Translations under genes and position numbers: made by a program
Notes under the pieces: generated by a model
Databases searched by the model: none
Seen by the model: only the letters and a program-made list of their open reading frames with translations
Told to the model about the DNA's origin: nothing
Source: an uncultured Caldisericota bacterium
GTDB taxonomy: Bacteria; Caldisericota; Caldisericia; Cryosericales; Cryosericaceae
Direction: 5' to 3'
Assembly (NCBI GenBank): GCA_903871855.1
Contig: CAIQIK010000038.1
Location: 1-64,000, forward strand
Length of the DNA stretch: 64,000 nucleotides
Part shown: one piece after another, positions 34,081 to 44,032 of the stretch
Layout: each line of letters opens with the position of its first letter
Numbering within the stretch: the first letter of the stretch is position 1

Positions 34081-35028
34081 TCATTTCCCGTCGACTCGCT
34101 TGTTCCGGATTGCCCGTGCCGGATTTCCGATCAGCACATCCCCAGCCTTGCAGCCCATGATAACCACGGCACCCAGTCCAACAAAGCAATCCTCCCCAAG
34201 CTCAATGCCGTTCATGACAGACGCGTTCGGGGCGATCCACGACCTGGCACCTACTCTGACACTGCCACTAAGTTCTGCACAGGCTGTTACGGTAACTTGC
34301 TGTCCAATGTGGCAGTTGTGTGCCACGTGGACGTGATCGTCGATAGCCACGTCATCCTCGATGACTGTGGGGTCAATGGCCCCCGCACAGATCGTTACGA
34401 GTGAACCGACCTCAACCCTGGATCCGATTGCGACCCCTCCAACATGGGGCAACCGGACAACCCTGCCTTCCCCGTCGCGCTCAAAACCGAATCCTTGCCC
34501 TCCTATGACGGTGTTCTCGCGAACCGTGCACGAATCACCAATTGTGGTGCCTGACAAGAGACGCACTCCGGCTCCAATAGTACAGTGAGCACCTATTCTG
34601 ACATTATGCTCAATTGTGACTGCCCGGCCAATGATGGTTTCGCTGCCAATACTACTGGACTCCTCGATGTTGGTACCACCGGGGAGCTCCCTGTATCGAT
34701 ATCTGATGCTCTGCTCGCGCGAACGGACAATGAATTGAAGCAAGCGCGCGAATTCCAGCCGAGGATTCTGCACAAAGAGTATCTGGTTTCCGTCCGCCAA
34801 GTCCGGCCATGGCAGTTCAGCTATGTCAGGGACTACGATAAGGGAGCCTGTCGTGTGAAGTGACTCGCGCTTGCTCTCCCGCCACTCGCGTAAGAACATG
34901 AGTGCGTGGTCAGCAGGGTTGCCAATCGAGGCAACAGTAGTCAGGTTGACCGAGTCGCCGACTACCTTTCCATATCTGCCTGCTTTCAAGAGTTCTTGAG
35001 AGCCAACTTCAAAGTGAAGGACACTCAC
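34081..35028 (-). CDS. LpxD-like hexapeptide-repeat acyltransferase
   Basis: Left-handed beta-helix repeats (IGSETIIGRAVTIEHNVRIGAHCTIGAGVRLLSGTTIG), VIGGQGFGFERDGEG, IDDHVHVAHNCHIG. Confidence 0.85.
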   Translation of the reverse strand: MSVLHFEVGSQELLKAGRYGKVVGDSVNLTTVASIGNPADHALMFLREWRESKRESLHTTGSLIVVPDIAELPWPDLADGNQILFVQNPRLEFARLLQFIVRSREQSIRYRYRELPGGTNIEESSSIGSETIIGRAVTIEHNVRIGAHCTIGAGVRLLSGTTIGDSCTVRENTVIGGQGFGFERDGEGRVVRLPHVGGVAIGSRVEVGSLVTICAGAIDPTVIEDDVAIDDHVHVAHNCHIGQQVTVTACAELSGSVRVGARSWIAPNASVMNGIELGEDCFVGLGAVVIMGCKAGDVLIGNPARAIRNKRVDGK

Positions 35029-35071
35029 ACGTGAACCCCCCCCACAGAATCAACCACAGCAACTAGTCTGC

Positions 35072-35722
35072 TTAACGCGCTGAACTCGAGATAACCCATC
35101 TGATGACCTCAAAAGCCTCTGCAAGTTGAGTGCCAATCTGAACGCCACGCATTCTGGCCCACCCCCGGATAAAGTCAGCCTCCATATAGTCCCTGCCAGC
35201 CTGAGACCCATACGCCATCAGCGCGGACACCTTCGTCTCCACCTGCGCAGGCGTCACGTGCACAAATGCCTGTGCATTGAACTCAATAGTGTTCCATGGC
35301 AGCTCATAGCCAAGAATCGAGACCTTCTTGAAGGCCCGCAGACCTTCCGCCGCGACCGTACTGTGGTCCTGATGCACATCATGAGGGCACGGCATGAGCA
35401 CCAGATCGGGCTGAATGTCCTCGCGAAGCCGGACCAGGCGCTCCAGAATCTCCTGCCGTACGTAGTTTAGTTTGCGCACCTCGTAGTCATAGACAAGCAC
35501 GTTCTCTTGCGGGATCCCTAGGACCGCTGTTGCTGCGCGCAATTCCTGCGCCAGTGTCCCCGGAGGACGACCCTCAGGCAAAGACTGATCAGCCGTTGAG
35601 AACGCTGCGTAGAAGACGTCAGCTCCTTCCTCTACGAACCGCGCAATCGATGCCCCACAACCCAGCTCGCCGTCATCGGTATGCGGCGCTACGACCAAGA
35701 CTCTCCTTATTCCCTCATGCAT
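35072..35722 (-). CDS. PIG-L family deacetylase
   Basis: VLVVAPHTDDGELGCGASIARFVEEG, PDLVLMPCPHDVHQDHS. Confidence 0.9.
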   Translation of the reverse strand: MHEGIRRVLVVAPHTDDGELGCGASIARFVEEGADVFYAAFSTADQSLPEGRPPGTLAQELRAATAVLGIPQENVLVYDYEVRKLNYVRQEILERLVRLREDIQPDLVLMPCPHDVHQDHSTVAAEGLRAFKKVSILGYELPWNTIEFNAQAFVHVTPAQVETKVSALMAYGSQAGRDYMEADFIRGWARMRGVQIGTQLAEAFEVIRWVISSSAR

Positions 35723-36854
35723 GGGTATCCTCCAATAGATCATCATACAGTGCCAGCAGCTTTGCGTTCTCCCTCTCCCAGTACCACCCATTTTCTTGAA
35801 GCAGGGCGAGACCTTGACGGCCCCTCTCACTTCTGCCAGCGGGATCATCGATGAGTTCAGCGAGAGCTACCGTGATAGACGCAGCAGTGGGTTCTGCAAC
35901 GTAGAGCGGGACATCCCCGAACATCTCATGCCAAAATGGCACATCCGTCAGTACAATTGGCAACCCACAGGCCATGTACTCAAGTACTTTGTTGGGGATG
36001 GACCGCATCATGTTGGGCCCCCGCTTTGGGCAGTGGACTCCAATGCTAGCCCCATGCAGTATACCCGGGATCTCCGAGTGGCTCACCACGCCAACGTACT
36101 CAACGCGCGGCCAGTTGGCACTCTGCTCACAATCATGCTGGAATTCGGCCGACTCCCACGGTCCAGCCAGCAGCAACCGCGCTGACGGGTCTTCCAACAT
36201 GCCCACGGCGTCCACCAACTCACGAATACCGCGCCCTTGGGCAAGCCCACCGACATAGACCACCTTCATTGGCAGGGCTACCGAGCGTTGAGACGCGTCC
36301 TTAGGTGCAAACAAGTCGGCGCGCGGAAAGTTTCTGACCAATACCGCCCGAACGTTCATTTTGGATTCTGTCTGGCCGTCGACAACGTAGACTACCGCGC
36401 TCAACCACCGCAGGCTTTTTTCTAGCCACCAGGCAAAGACCCTCGTCACAACGCCGGTCACAGGACGTTGCGCCCACCTCTTCTGCTGTAACTGCTTTGG
36501 CAAGTCTTCGTGCGCGTCATAGATGGTTTCCAGGCCAAGAACCTGCAACGCCACAGCCACAGGGATGAGTTCAGGATCATGGACGTGTACGATCCGGGGA
36601 TGCAGCCTCAGGACTCTCCCGAAAACGGAAGACCCCATCAACGGTCTTGTCCAACGATGAGTCTCATGTCGCAGTGGGATACACGCGACACCCTGCATGA
36701 TGCCGGCAGGAATGCCTGGCGCCAGCAGCATAACCTGATAGCCCGCAGATGCCAGTGACACACACTCCTTCCAGAAGATGCGGTCGTCCAAGCCGGTATG
36801 CACTGTGGAAACCTCACACACTCTCATCTTGCCTTCATCGGGTTTCTGTCTCAC
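35715..36854 (-). CDS. Glycosyltransferase family 4
   Basis: VCEVSTVHTGLDDRIFWKECVSLASAGYQV, VHVHDPELIPVA, YDAHEDLP, NKVLEYMACGLPIVLTD. Confidence 0.88.
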   Translation of the reverse strand: MRQKPDEGKMRVCEVSTVHTGLDDRIFWKECVSLASAGYQVMLLAPGIPAGIMQGVACIPLRHETHRWTRPLMGSSVFGRVLRLHPRIVHVHDPELIPVAVALQVLGLETIYDAHEDLPKQLQQKRWAQRPVTGVVTRVFAWWLEKSLRWLSAVVYVVDGQTESKMNVRAVLVRNFPRADLFAPKDASQRSVALPMKVVYVGGLAQGRGIRELVDAVGMLEDPSARLLLAGPWESAEFQHDCEQSANWPRVEYVGVVSHSEIPGILHGASIGVHCPKRGPNMMRSIPNKVLEYMACGLPIVLTDVPFWHEMFGDVPLYVAEPTAASITVALAELIDDPAGRSERGRQGLALLQENGWYWERENAKLLALYDDLLEDTHA

Positions 36855-37186
36855 TCAACATCCTCCGATATGCCTGCTCCAACTACCAACCCAGTTCTCA
36901 CGGCGGTCCCGCCGTGCCAACGACGTGACCGAGCTTCCTTCTTACACACACATTTCTGGCTTACCAGGCCTCCGTTCTGGTAATGCCGCAACGATGGCCA
37001 GGCCGGCATGCAAGAACTGCCGCTGCGCGGTGGCTCCAGCAAGAAGATCGGTCCCCCACACGCCGTACATAGGCCTTGTCCCTTGTACGCAGACCACAGT
37101 AAGAATCGGATAGTTGCTCTTCCAGCAACGTTGACCGCTGTAGGTTTTAGTACCTTGTCAACATCGGCGACCCACAAAAGTATCAT
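36851..37186 (-). CDS. Uncharacterised 111-aa ORF in the capsule operon
   Basis: ORF fits between neighbours (starts 4 nt from the 37190 stop, ATGA overlap with the 36854 start); no family recognised. Confidence 0.35.
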   Translation of the reverse strand: MILLWVADVDKVLKPTAVNVAGRATIRFLLWSAYKGQGLCTACGGPIFLLEPPRSGSSCMPAWPSLRHYQNGGLVSQKCVCKKEARSRRWHGGTAVRTGLVVGAGISEDVE

Positions 37187-37189
37187 CGG

Positions 37190-38659
37190 TCACGCGCTTC
37201 CTCGGCAGACCCGCCCAGTCGTCGCGATGCCTGACAACTGTGCTAGACCCGTGATCGAGCTTGCAACAGCCCCTTGAGCTATGGACTCCATCAACAACCG
37301 TTGCAGGTGTTGTCGAACAGGGGAAGCGTATATGTCGCTCCAATTGGTGTTGTGCCAGAGTGCCACCAGCACCCCGCCATACCGGGAGCACTCCTGCGTT
37401 AGTCGGTCCAGGACCTTCGTACCCTCAGTCCACGACAGGAGGTACGTTGCATCCATGAACATAAGCGGCCATTCCCAAATTGACATTTCCCTGTCATGCT
37501 CGATGTCGTAGGGCTTGAAGGGAAGACACGTCCCACATCTGAACCCGGCAGCCTTGCTGTAGCCCAACGTCGCATCGTAGGTGAGGCCCTCCTGTTCCCA
37601 GAGGCGCCATGTCAACGGCGTTTTCCACCGCAGATAGTGCTGACGCCCTCCCGCAACGGGAATGCCGGCTGACCTTACTCTTGACAGCTCGCTGTAGAAT
37701 CGCTGGGCATTCTCACTAGAGTCTATCCCGGCATGAAACCCGATTTCGTGCCCCATGCCCGCAACTGTCTGCATCGTTGCCACGACTGCCGGTGCATCCA
37801 CGACATAGTCTGCGCCATGCCAGCCAGCGTCGTCGCCCATGAAGTAGTAGGAAGCAGTCATTCCCACCGAAACCTCCCACGCTGCTATTGTCTGGAGGCA
37901 GTCATACTCGTCAGTTTTTCTACGGGCCGTGGTCTGCACGTAGTCGCGCATGAGGGCACCCACCTTGGGTGTCCACGGAGGCACTCTACCCATGCCATAA
38001 CGGGCGATATCAAGAACATTCATGGGGAAGCGATGTAGCTTATCGATGTCGTGTGTCACAGCTATCGCCCACGGGGCTGTCCCCCACCATCTCCGCCGTT
38101 CGCCCGTGAAACCTGCAGCCCGCAACATGTTGAGGAGATGTTCGGCATATTGATTGACGACCGGCTCCTGCAAGAACCCTTCCTGGTACGCAATACTCGA
38201 CTCGGCAGGAAAACGAGCGAATCCGTCGACTGAACTCACCACAGTCTCTTCGTATCGAGAGAGCATGAAGAAGGCACCCGCCACGATATCAACATGGCAC
38301 TCGATTTGATCGTTCCGCCCACCACCACGGACACTGTAAAACCTATCCACTGGCCCCCCATGATCCCTGTACGGCGCAGGAATATTCTCTATGCGAACAA
38401 CAGGACGCTGAGGCATTGCTTCGATTGTTCCATAGTGATCGTCGAAAAAGCCAGACTCGAATACGTGAATACCAGTGTCAATGACCTCAGGCGCTATCCC
38501 ATACGTTACCAAGACTTCATCATCGTGTCGCTCACCGACACAAGTCCCAGGAACGAGACAATCTGGAGAGATGACCATCTCGAGCAAAGTCCTTAAAGCG
38601 TACTCTGCAGCACCGGCGTTCCCCACCTTGCCGACACTGTACCTAACCTTGGCGATCAT
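37190..38659 (-). CDS. Polysaccharide deacetylase family protein
   Basis: IAVTHDIDKLHRFPMN, GHEIGFHAGIDSSENAQRF, YDATLGYSKAAGFRCGTC, LVALWHNTNWSD. Confidence 0.78.
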   Translation of the reverse strand: MIAKVRYSVGKVGNAGAAEYALRTLLEMVISPDCLVPGTCVGERHDDEVLVTYGIAPEVIDTGIHVFESGFFDDHYGTIEAMPQRPVVRIENIPAPYRDHGGPVDRFYSVRGGGRNDQIECHVDIVAGAFFMLSRYEETVVSSVDGFARFPAESSIAYQEGFLQEPVVNQYAEHLLNMLRAAGFTGERRRWWGTAPWAIAVTHDIDKLHRFPMNVLDIARYGMGRVPPWTPKVGALMRDYVQTTARRKTDEYDCLQTIAAWEVSVGMTASYYFMGDDAGWHGADYVVDAPAVVATMQTVAGMGHEIGFHAGIDSSENAQRFYSELSRVRSAGIPVAGGRQHYLRWKTPLTWRLWEQEGLTYDATLGYSKAAGFRCGTCLPFKPYDIEHDREMSIWEWPLMFMDATYLLSWTEGTKVLDRLTQECSRYGGVLVALWHNTNWSDIYASPVRQHLQRLLMESIAQGAVASSITGLAQLSGIATTGRVCRGSA

Positions 38660-39653
38660 GCTCCCCCCGTTTCAGGAAGCCGCGAATTCTCTTTGAATAG
38701 TGGTATCCGGCAAAGGCCGCCTTGAACCACCGGGGTTGCCTCGCGATTGACAGATTCGTTGCCAGCGTACCGCCGAATCTCAGCTTGAAATCCGACACAC
38801 CAGGCAGGTTGGCTCCGCACCAGTCAAGGTATTCATATCCCCTCGCCTGAAGTTCCTTGAGAACGACGGAAAACTGCGCCACTGCCGCGCCCTTGGCAAG
38901 ACCGACCTTGGAGGTTCCAGCCCATATCTCGAAGGCCACCCGTGTTCCATGAAACATGATGAAGACTGTGCTCAAAGGGGTGCCATCGACGTCACGGACG
39001 ACCACTTGCATGCCGTGCGACCCAACGCCTTCTACCAGAGCACGCAACTGCCTCCTGCTCTGGTGCAACCTGACATCCTGACGCAGCATGGTCGCTGTCA
39101 CGAGATCACACAGAATATCCGCATCTATCGGCTCAACACGTGCCACGATCTTCCAGCGTTCAGCTTTCTTCATCAATTCCTGTTCGCCGTGGGAGACGGA
39201 GCCTTCGAGCGTCCATGACTTCAGCGCTGTCACCACGGTCCAGCTTGTCGTCACATCCCAATGATGCCAAACCGCCTGCCGCAGATCGACCATGTCCGGG
39301 GTGCACGCAAGCGATGGTACGACCAGTCTGCGACGAGCCATCTCTTCAAGGAGCACACCAAGAGCACGCCGTGTCCGTTGAGTGCCTCTCGTTGCCATAA
39401 CAATGGGGCTGTAAAGGATTGAGAATCCAGCGAACTTCAAATAGCACGCATCCCTGACACGCAGAGCCACCCCACCGACCAGTTCTTCTCCATCAAAGAC
39501 ACCAAGGAGCAGAGGACGACCTCCGAACGCTCTGCAGTTTGCCTCAAGCCACCAAGCCGAGGAGAAAGGGGACCCCCACGGCTGCTGCGCGAGCCACGCA
39601 TCCCAGCGGTCCCATTCTGCCTGGTTGAGTTCGCGGACAACCACGTCTGTCAT
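38643..39653 (-). CDS. FemAB/GNAT-type acyltransferase (BioF2-like domain)
   Basis: WGSPFSSAWWLEANCRAFGGRPLLLGVFDGEELVGGVAL, GYEYLDWCGANLPGVSDFKLRFGG. Confidence 0.75.
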   Translation of the reverse strand: MTDVVVRELNQAEWDRWDAWLAQQPWGSPFSSAWWLEANCRAFGGRPLLLGVFDGEELVGGVALRVRDACYLKFAGFSILYSPIVMATRGTQRTRRALGVLLEEMARRRLVVPSLACTPDMVDLRQAVWHHWDVTTSWTVVTALKSWTLEGSVSHGEQELMKKAERWKIVARVEPIDADILCDLVTATMLRQDVRLHQSRRQLRALVEGVGSHGMQVVVRDVDGTPLSTVFIMFHGTRVAFEIWAGTSKVGLAKGAAVAQFSVVLKELQARGYEYLDWCGANLPGVSDFKLRFGGTLATNLSIARQPRWFKAAFAGYHYSKRIRGFLKRGEHDRQG

Positions 39654-40807
39654 GACACTGCTTTTCGCGTTGTCTCAGGCAAACTAGAATGAAGGACATC
39701 AGTCACAACACGTGTTGTCGAAGCGGGGTGTGACAATGGCAAACTCAACACGCTCGGCACGACTGCGTCAACATTCAAGGGTTCCTCCGGCAGTTCCTGG
39801 TGACCCACGAAGCAAGGCTGCCGATGCAACGGCTCAGGGTAGTAAACCTGCGTCTGAATGCCAGCTTGGGCCAAAGTCTCCTGAATGACCGCACGCCGGT
39901 CCGCGGGGACCTTGATGGTGTACTGGTGATAGGTATGCCTGCACTCAGGCATCACGTATGGCACCTGGAGCCAGTCAAGAGTTGAGAGTTCCTTATCGTA
40001 CGCTGCTGCGAGCGTGCGCTTGCGCTCGGTCCACGCGCCAACATGTTTCAGCTTGACGCGAAGGATCGCCGCCTGCATGGCATCCAGCCGGCTGTTGATG
40101 CCCAGCTCTTCGTGATGATACTTGCGGCGTGCGCCATGGACACGGAGCAGACGGACACGCTCGGCCAGGTCGTCATCATTGGTGGTCACCATGCCACCGT
40201 CGCCGTAGCCGCCAAGATTCTTGGTGGGGAAAAAGCTGAAACACCCAATATCTCCCATACTGCCCGATTGCTGTCCCTTGTACGTGGACCCGAAGGACTG
40301 AGCACAGTCCTCCACGACCTTGAGACTGTACTCGCGCGCAAGCTCGAGCAACGGGTCCATGTCGCAACATTGACCATACAGATGTACAGGGATGATGGCC
40401 TTAACAGCCGGAGCATAGGACGCTTCAAGGTATCGGCGCACGCTGTCTTGGTCAAGGTCGAAGGTGCGAGGGTCGATGTCACAGAACACCGGCGTTGCTC
40501 CGAGACGCACAATGCAGCTGGCAGTGGCATAGAAGCTGAACGAGGTTGTGATGACCTTGTCCCCCGGTCCAATACCGAGCGCCATGAGTGCAAGCAGCAG
40601 GGCATCGGAGCCGGACGCGACGCCTATGGCGTGCCGGATGCCCAGATATCTGGCAACCTCATGCTCGAAGGCCTCAACCTCATCGCCCAGGATAAAGTGT
40701 CCGCTGTCCAGAACACGGTGGACTGCCTCGTCGATCTCGTCCTTGATTTCGTGGTACTCGCCCTGCAGATCGAGCATCGGGATCTGCTGTCTCTGCACGC
40801 TGCTCAT
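39650..40807 (-). CDS. DegT/DnrJ/EryC1/StrS aminotransferase, WbpE-like
   Basis: IPMLDLQGEYHEIKDEIDEAVHRVLDSGHFILGDEVEAFE, GVASGSDALLLALMALG, VVEDCAQSFGSTYKGQQSGSMGDIGCFSFFPTKNLGGYGDGG. Confidence 0.93.
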   Translation of the reverse strand: MSSVQRQQIPMLDLQGEYHEIKDEIDEAVHRVLDSGHFILGDEVEAFEHEVARYLGIRHAIGVASGSDALLLALMALGIGPGDKVITTSFSFYATASCIVRLGATPVFCDIDPRTFDLDQDSVRRYLEASYAPAVKAIIPVHLYGQCCDMDPLLELAREYSLKVVEDCAQSFGSTYKGQQSGSMGDIGCFSFFPTKNLGGYGDGGMVTTNDDDLAERVRLLRVHGARRKYHHEELGINSRLDAMQAAILRVKLKHVGAWTERKRTLAAAYDKELSTLDWLQVPYVMPECRHTYHQYTIKVPADRRAVIQETLAQAGIQTQVYYPEPLHRQPCFVGHQELPEEPLNVDAVVPSVLSLPLSHPASTTRVVTDVLHSSLPETTRKAVS

Positions 40808-41592
40808 TTCTCCCCCCCCTGGTTCTCCAGCAGTTGATCCTCCGGAACATCCCGGAAGACGCGAGCTGGACTACCCGCGACAACGACCTGCGCAGGTACG
40901 TCGTGCGTTACTACCGACCCAGCCGCTACAACACCCTGCTCCTCGACCGTCCGGCCAGGCAGAATAGTCGCATTGACGCCGATGCGCCCCCCACGCCTGA
41001 CCGTCACGCCTTTGAAGTGCTTGAAGCGCTCGCTACCCCGTGCCATGTAATTGTCATTCGACGTCGCAACCATGGGAGCGATAAAGACATCGTCCTCCAG
41101 TTCAGAATACGCCGTGATGTATGCGTTGGTCTCCAGCTTGCAGCGCTTGCCAATCGTGCAGCGATTCTCGATGGCAACCCCGCGACCGACGATGGTCTGC
41201 TCGCCAATCGTGACGGCTTCACGCACCGTCGCCAAGTCTGCTATCATGACTTGCTGCCCAATAGAAACACCTGCATACAGAACACAGCCACAGCCAATCT
41301 GTACATCGTCTCCAATGACACATGCTCCGTCGTCCGTTACAGGAGGGAGTGCAGACCGGACGCTGCGCATAGGTTGCCTGCCAATCACGGTGTTGTCACC
41401 TACTGTAACGTGATGGCCAAGGTGGCTGCCCGCGTGAATGACAACATTGTGCCCAAGTGTGCACCCTTGCCCTATCGTCACATCAGCCTCAACCACGACG
41501 TTTTCTCCCATGATGACATCGGGTGCTACGTGGGCATCCGGACTAACTGACATCTGGTCCCCCCAGGCGACTATGCGGATAGGTTGTTCCAA
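40804..41592 (-). CDS. Hexapeptide N-acetyltransferase, WbpD-like
   Basis: Left-handed beta-helix repeats; DDVFIAPMVATSNDNYMARGSERFKHFKGVTVRRGGRIGVNATILPGRTV. Confidence 0.88.
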   Translation of the reverse strand: MEQPIRIVAWGDQMSVSPDAHVAPDVIMGENVVVEADVTIGQGCTLGHNVVIHAGSHLGHHVTVGDNTVIGRQPMRSVRSALPPVTDDGACVIGDDVQIGCGCVLYAGVSIGQQVMIADLATVREAVTIGEQTIVGRGVAIENRCTIGKRCKLETNAYITAYSELEDDVFIAPMVATSNDNYMARGSERFKHFKGVTVRRGGRIGVNATILPGRTVEEQGVVAAGSVVTHDVPAQVVVAGSPARVFRDVPEDQLLENQGGEK

Positions 41593-42670
41593 GCTTCACC
41601 GCCGTGTCGGTCTCCGTGGACTCGTACATGGCAGTGACTAATTCCAGAGCTTTGCGGCCCTCGCCGCCTTCCACCATGTTTGGCTGCCCCGTCGCCAGCG
41701 ATTGCAGGACCGACCGGAACAATGCTTCATGACCAAATCCGTAGACGCTGTCAGGAACGTAATTGGCATCCTGAACCTGCTTGTCTTCCGGCTGTTCATC
41801 CACAAAAGCCCATGTTCGCACCTGATTGACGGCAAAGCCTGCTATTTCGACCTCGCCCTTCTCACCTAGGACCGTGATGGAACCCTCAAGGTCCTTTGGA
41901 TTGGCGCACGTCGTCGCCTCGAAAGCGCCCAGGGCCCCGGACTGGTACTGCCAAGTTGCAACAGCTGCATCTTCGGCTTCCATACTATGCAGGAAACGGC
42001 GTGATGTGGCATACACAGAAGAGACTGGACCACCCAACCACTGCATGAGGTCAACGTAGTGGATAGCCTGGTTGGTGATACAGCCACCGTCCTGTGCCCA
42101 GGTTCCACGCCAAGGTGCCTGATCGTAGTACTCCTGTGTGCGGTGCCAGCGGACCCGTGATGTGATCATCAGGACGCGACCAAACCTGCCTTCCTCCAGC
42201 GCTTGCTTCAGAAGCTGGACAGGGCCGTTGAAGCGATTCTGTTTGATCGTAAAGATCCGGACGCCGGCCTCGCGCGCCGTCTCGATCATGGCATCAGCAT
42301 CCGACAACCGCAGCGCCATGGGCTTCTCCACGATGACATTGCAGGCGAACCTCTTCATAACGTCCATCGCGACACGTGCATGGTTGCCACTCTCGGTGCA
42401 GACATTCACGATATTGGCTGGCTGGTGCTCCAGCATGTCGTGATAGTCCGTGTACCACGGCACGCCAAGCTCGTTGCCAACAGTCTGTGCCCGTGCTTCG
42501 ACCAAGTCGCACACACTCACGACGCGGGCCGACGGAATCTTGGCCAGAGCACTGACATGCTTGGGTGCGATGCGGCCACAGCCTATGAGGGCGAACCGGA
42601 CGGGGCTATTCAATGCCTTCGGTCCCATCCCCAAGCCTGAAGAGCCTGGGGCCCTTATGCTGGATGGCAT
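41543..42670 (-). CDS. Gfo/Idh/MocA family oxidoreductase, WbpB-like
   Basis: RFALIGCGRIAPKHVSALAKIPSARVVSVCDL, VIVEKPMALRLSDADAMI, GTWAQDGGCITNQAIHYVDLMQWLGG; true start probably downstream of 42670. Confidence 0.9.
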   Translation of the reverse strand: MPSSIRAPGSSGLGMGPKALNSPVRFALIGCGRIAPKHVSALAKIPSARVVSVCDLVEARAQTVGNELGVPWYTDYHDMLEHQPANIVNVCTESGNHARVAMDVMKRFACNVIVEKPMALRLSDADAMIETAREAGVRIFTIKQNRFNGPVQLLKQALEEGRFGRVLMITSRVRWHRTQEYYDQAPWRGTWAQDGGCITNQAIHYVDLMQWLGGPVSSVYATSRRFLHSMEAEDAAVATWQYQSGALGAFEATTCANPKDLEGSITVLGEKGEVEIAGFAVNQVRTWAFVDEQPEDKQVQDANYVPDSVYGFGHEALFRSVLQSLATGQPNMVEGGEGRKALELVTAMYESTETDTAVKLGTTYPHSRLGGPDVS

Positions 42671-43910
42671 TGCGTGTGTCGACGATCAGCTGAGCACGTT
42701 GCTCAACCATCGCGTAGTCCACTGAGGTGTGGTCAGTCAGAATAACCACGCAGTCAGCACCGTGCACAGTTTCCGCGTCCAAGCGCGGCAGTGACCTGAG
42801 CGTCACACCGGCTACGCGTGCCTCGGGCACATGACTGTCGAAGTAGCTCACCTCGGCCCCCCATCGCTGCAGCTTCTCCAGTACCTTGAGTGCAGGCGAC
42901 TCGCGGAGGTCGCTGATATCCTTCTTGTAGGCGACGCCCAGGACGAGCACGCGCGCACCACGGGTGGCACGCCCGACCGAATTGAGGGCAAAGGCAACCT
43001 TGTCCACGACAAAGCCGGGCATGGCGTCATTCACCTTGCCCGCCGTCTCGACAAACGCAAGGTCGATGTCGTACTCCTTCGCCTTCCAGGAGAGGTAGAA
43101 GGGATCGATGGGGATGCAGTGCCCGCCGATGCCAGGCCCCGGGTAGAACGGCATGAAGCCGTATGGCTTGGTCTTGGCCGCGTCGATGATCTCCCAGATG
43201 TCCATGTCCATTTTCTCGCAGAGGACAGCCAGCTCGTTGATGAGTGACACGTTGACGAGCCTGAAAGTGTTCTCCAACAGTTTGGCCATCTCGGCTGCCC
43301 GACATGAACTGACGGGATACACCTGGGGAACGACCAGCGCATACAGTGTGCAGGCGCGTTCCGTCGAAGCTGCGTCCAGTCCGCCGACGACCTTGGGTGT
43401 GTTCAATGTGTTGTAGTGCACATTGCCAGGGTCTACCCGCTCGGGCGAAAACGCAAGGTAGAAGTCCACACCTGCCTTGAGGCCGCTGCTCTCGAGAATG
43501 GGCAACATGACCTCATCAGTCGTCCCGGGATAGGTCGTACTCTCGAGCACGACGAGCTCTCCTTTATGGAGATATGGCACCAGCGCGCGGGAAACGTTCT
43601 CGATGTACGAGACGTCGGGAGCCTTATTGATGGTCAGCGGCGTGGGGACGCATACGATCACCGCGTCACAGTTCTTGAGCGCCGAGAACTCGGTGGAAGC
43701 TGTCAAAGCACCACTGACAACGACGGCCTGAAGACGGGCAGACGTCACGTCGTCGATGTAGGAATCGCCGGCGTTGACGCGAGCCACCTTGTCGGGGTTC
43801 TGTTCCACACCGTGGACGGTCAACCCCGCCTGGGCAAATCCCACGGCCAGTGGCAGGCCTACGTACCCCAGACCAATAACACCTACAGAAGATGGTTTCC
43901 ATGCTTCCAT
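42606..43910 (-). CDS. Nucleotide sugar dehydrogenase, WbpA-like (UDP-GlcNAc 6-dehydrogenase family)
   Basis: VGVIGLGYVGLPLAVGFAQAGLTVHGVEQNPDKV, VVLESTTYPGTTDEVMLPILE, GPGIGGHCIPIDPFYLSWKA. Confidence 0.93.
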   Translation of the reverse strand: MEAWKPSSVGVIGLGYVGLPLAVGFAQAGLTVHGVEQNPDKVARVNAGDSYIDDVTSARLQAVVVSGALTASTEFSALKNCDAVIVCVPTPLTINKAPDVSYIENVSRALVPYLHKGELVVLESTTYPGTTDEVMLPILESSGLKAGVDFYLAFSPERVDPGNVHYNTLNTPKVVGGLDAASTERACTLYALVVPQVYPVSSCRAAEMAKLLENTFRLVNVSLINELAVLCEKMDMDIWEIIDAAKTKPYGFMPFYPGPGIGGHCIPIDPFYLSWKAKEYDIDLAFVETAGKVNDAMPGFVVDKVAFALNSVGRATRGARVLVLGVAYKKDISDLRESPALKVLEKLQRWGAEVSYFDSHVPEARVAGVTLRSLPRLDAETVHGADCVVILTDHTSVDYAMVEQRAQLIVDTRNAIQHKGPRLFRLGDGTEGIE

Positions 43911-44032
43911 GCTGTGCGCTCCTATGGCAGTTTCAAATCGTCGAACGAACGATGCAGACACTGACGGACGACTGGCCGCTCTGCTGACACATGATCCACA
44001 GCTCCTTGAGTGCACCAAGCTCGGCGTTGACC

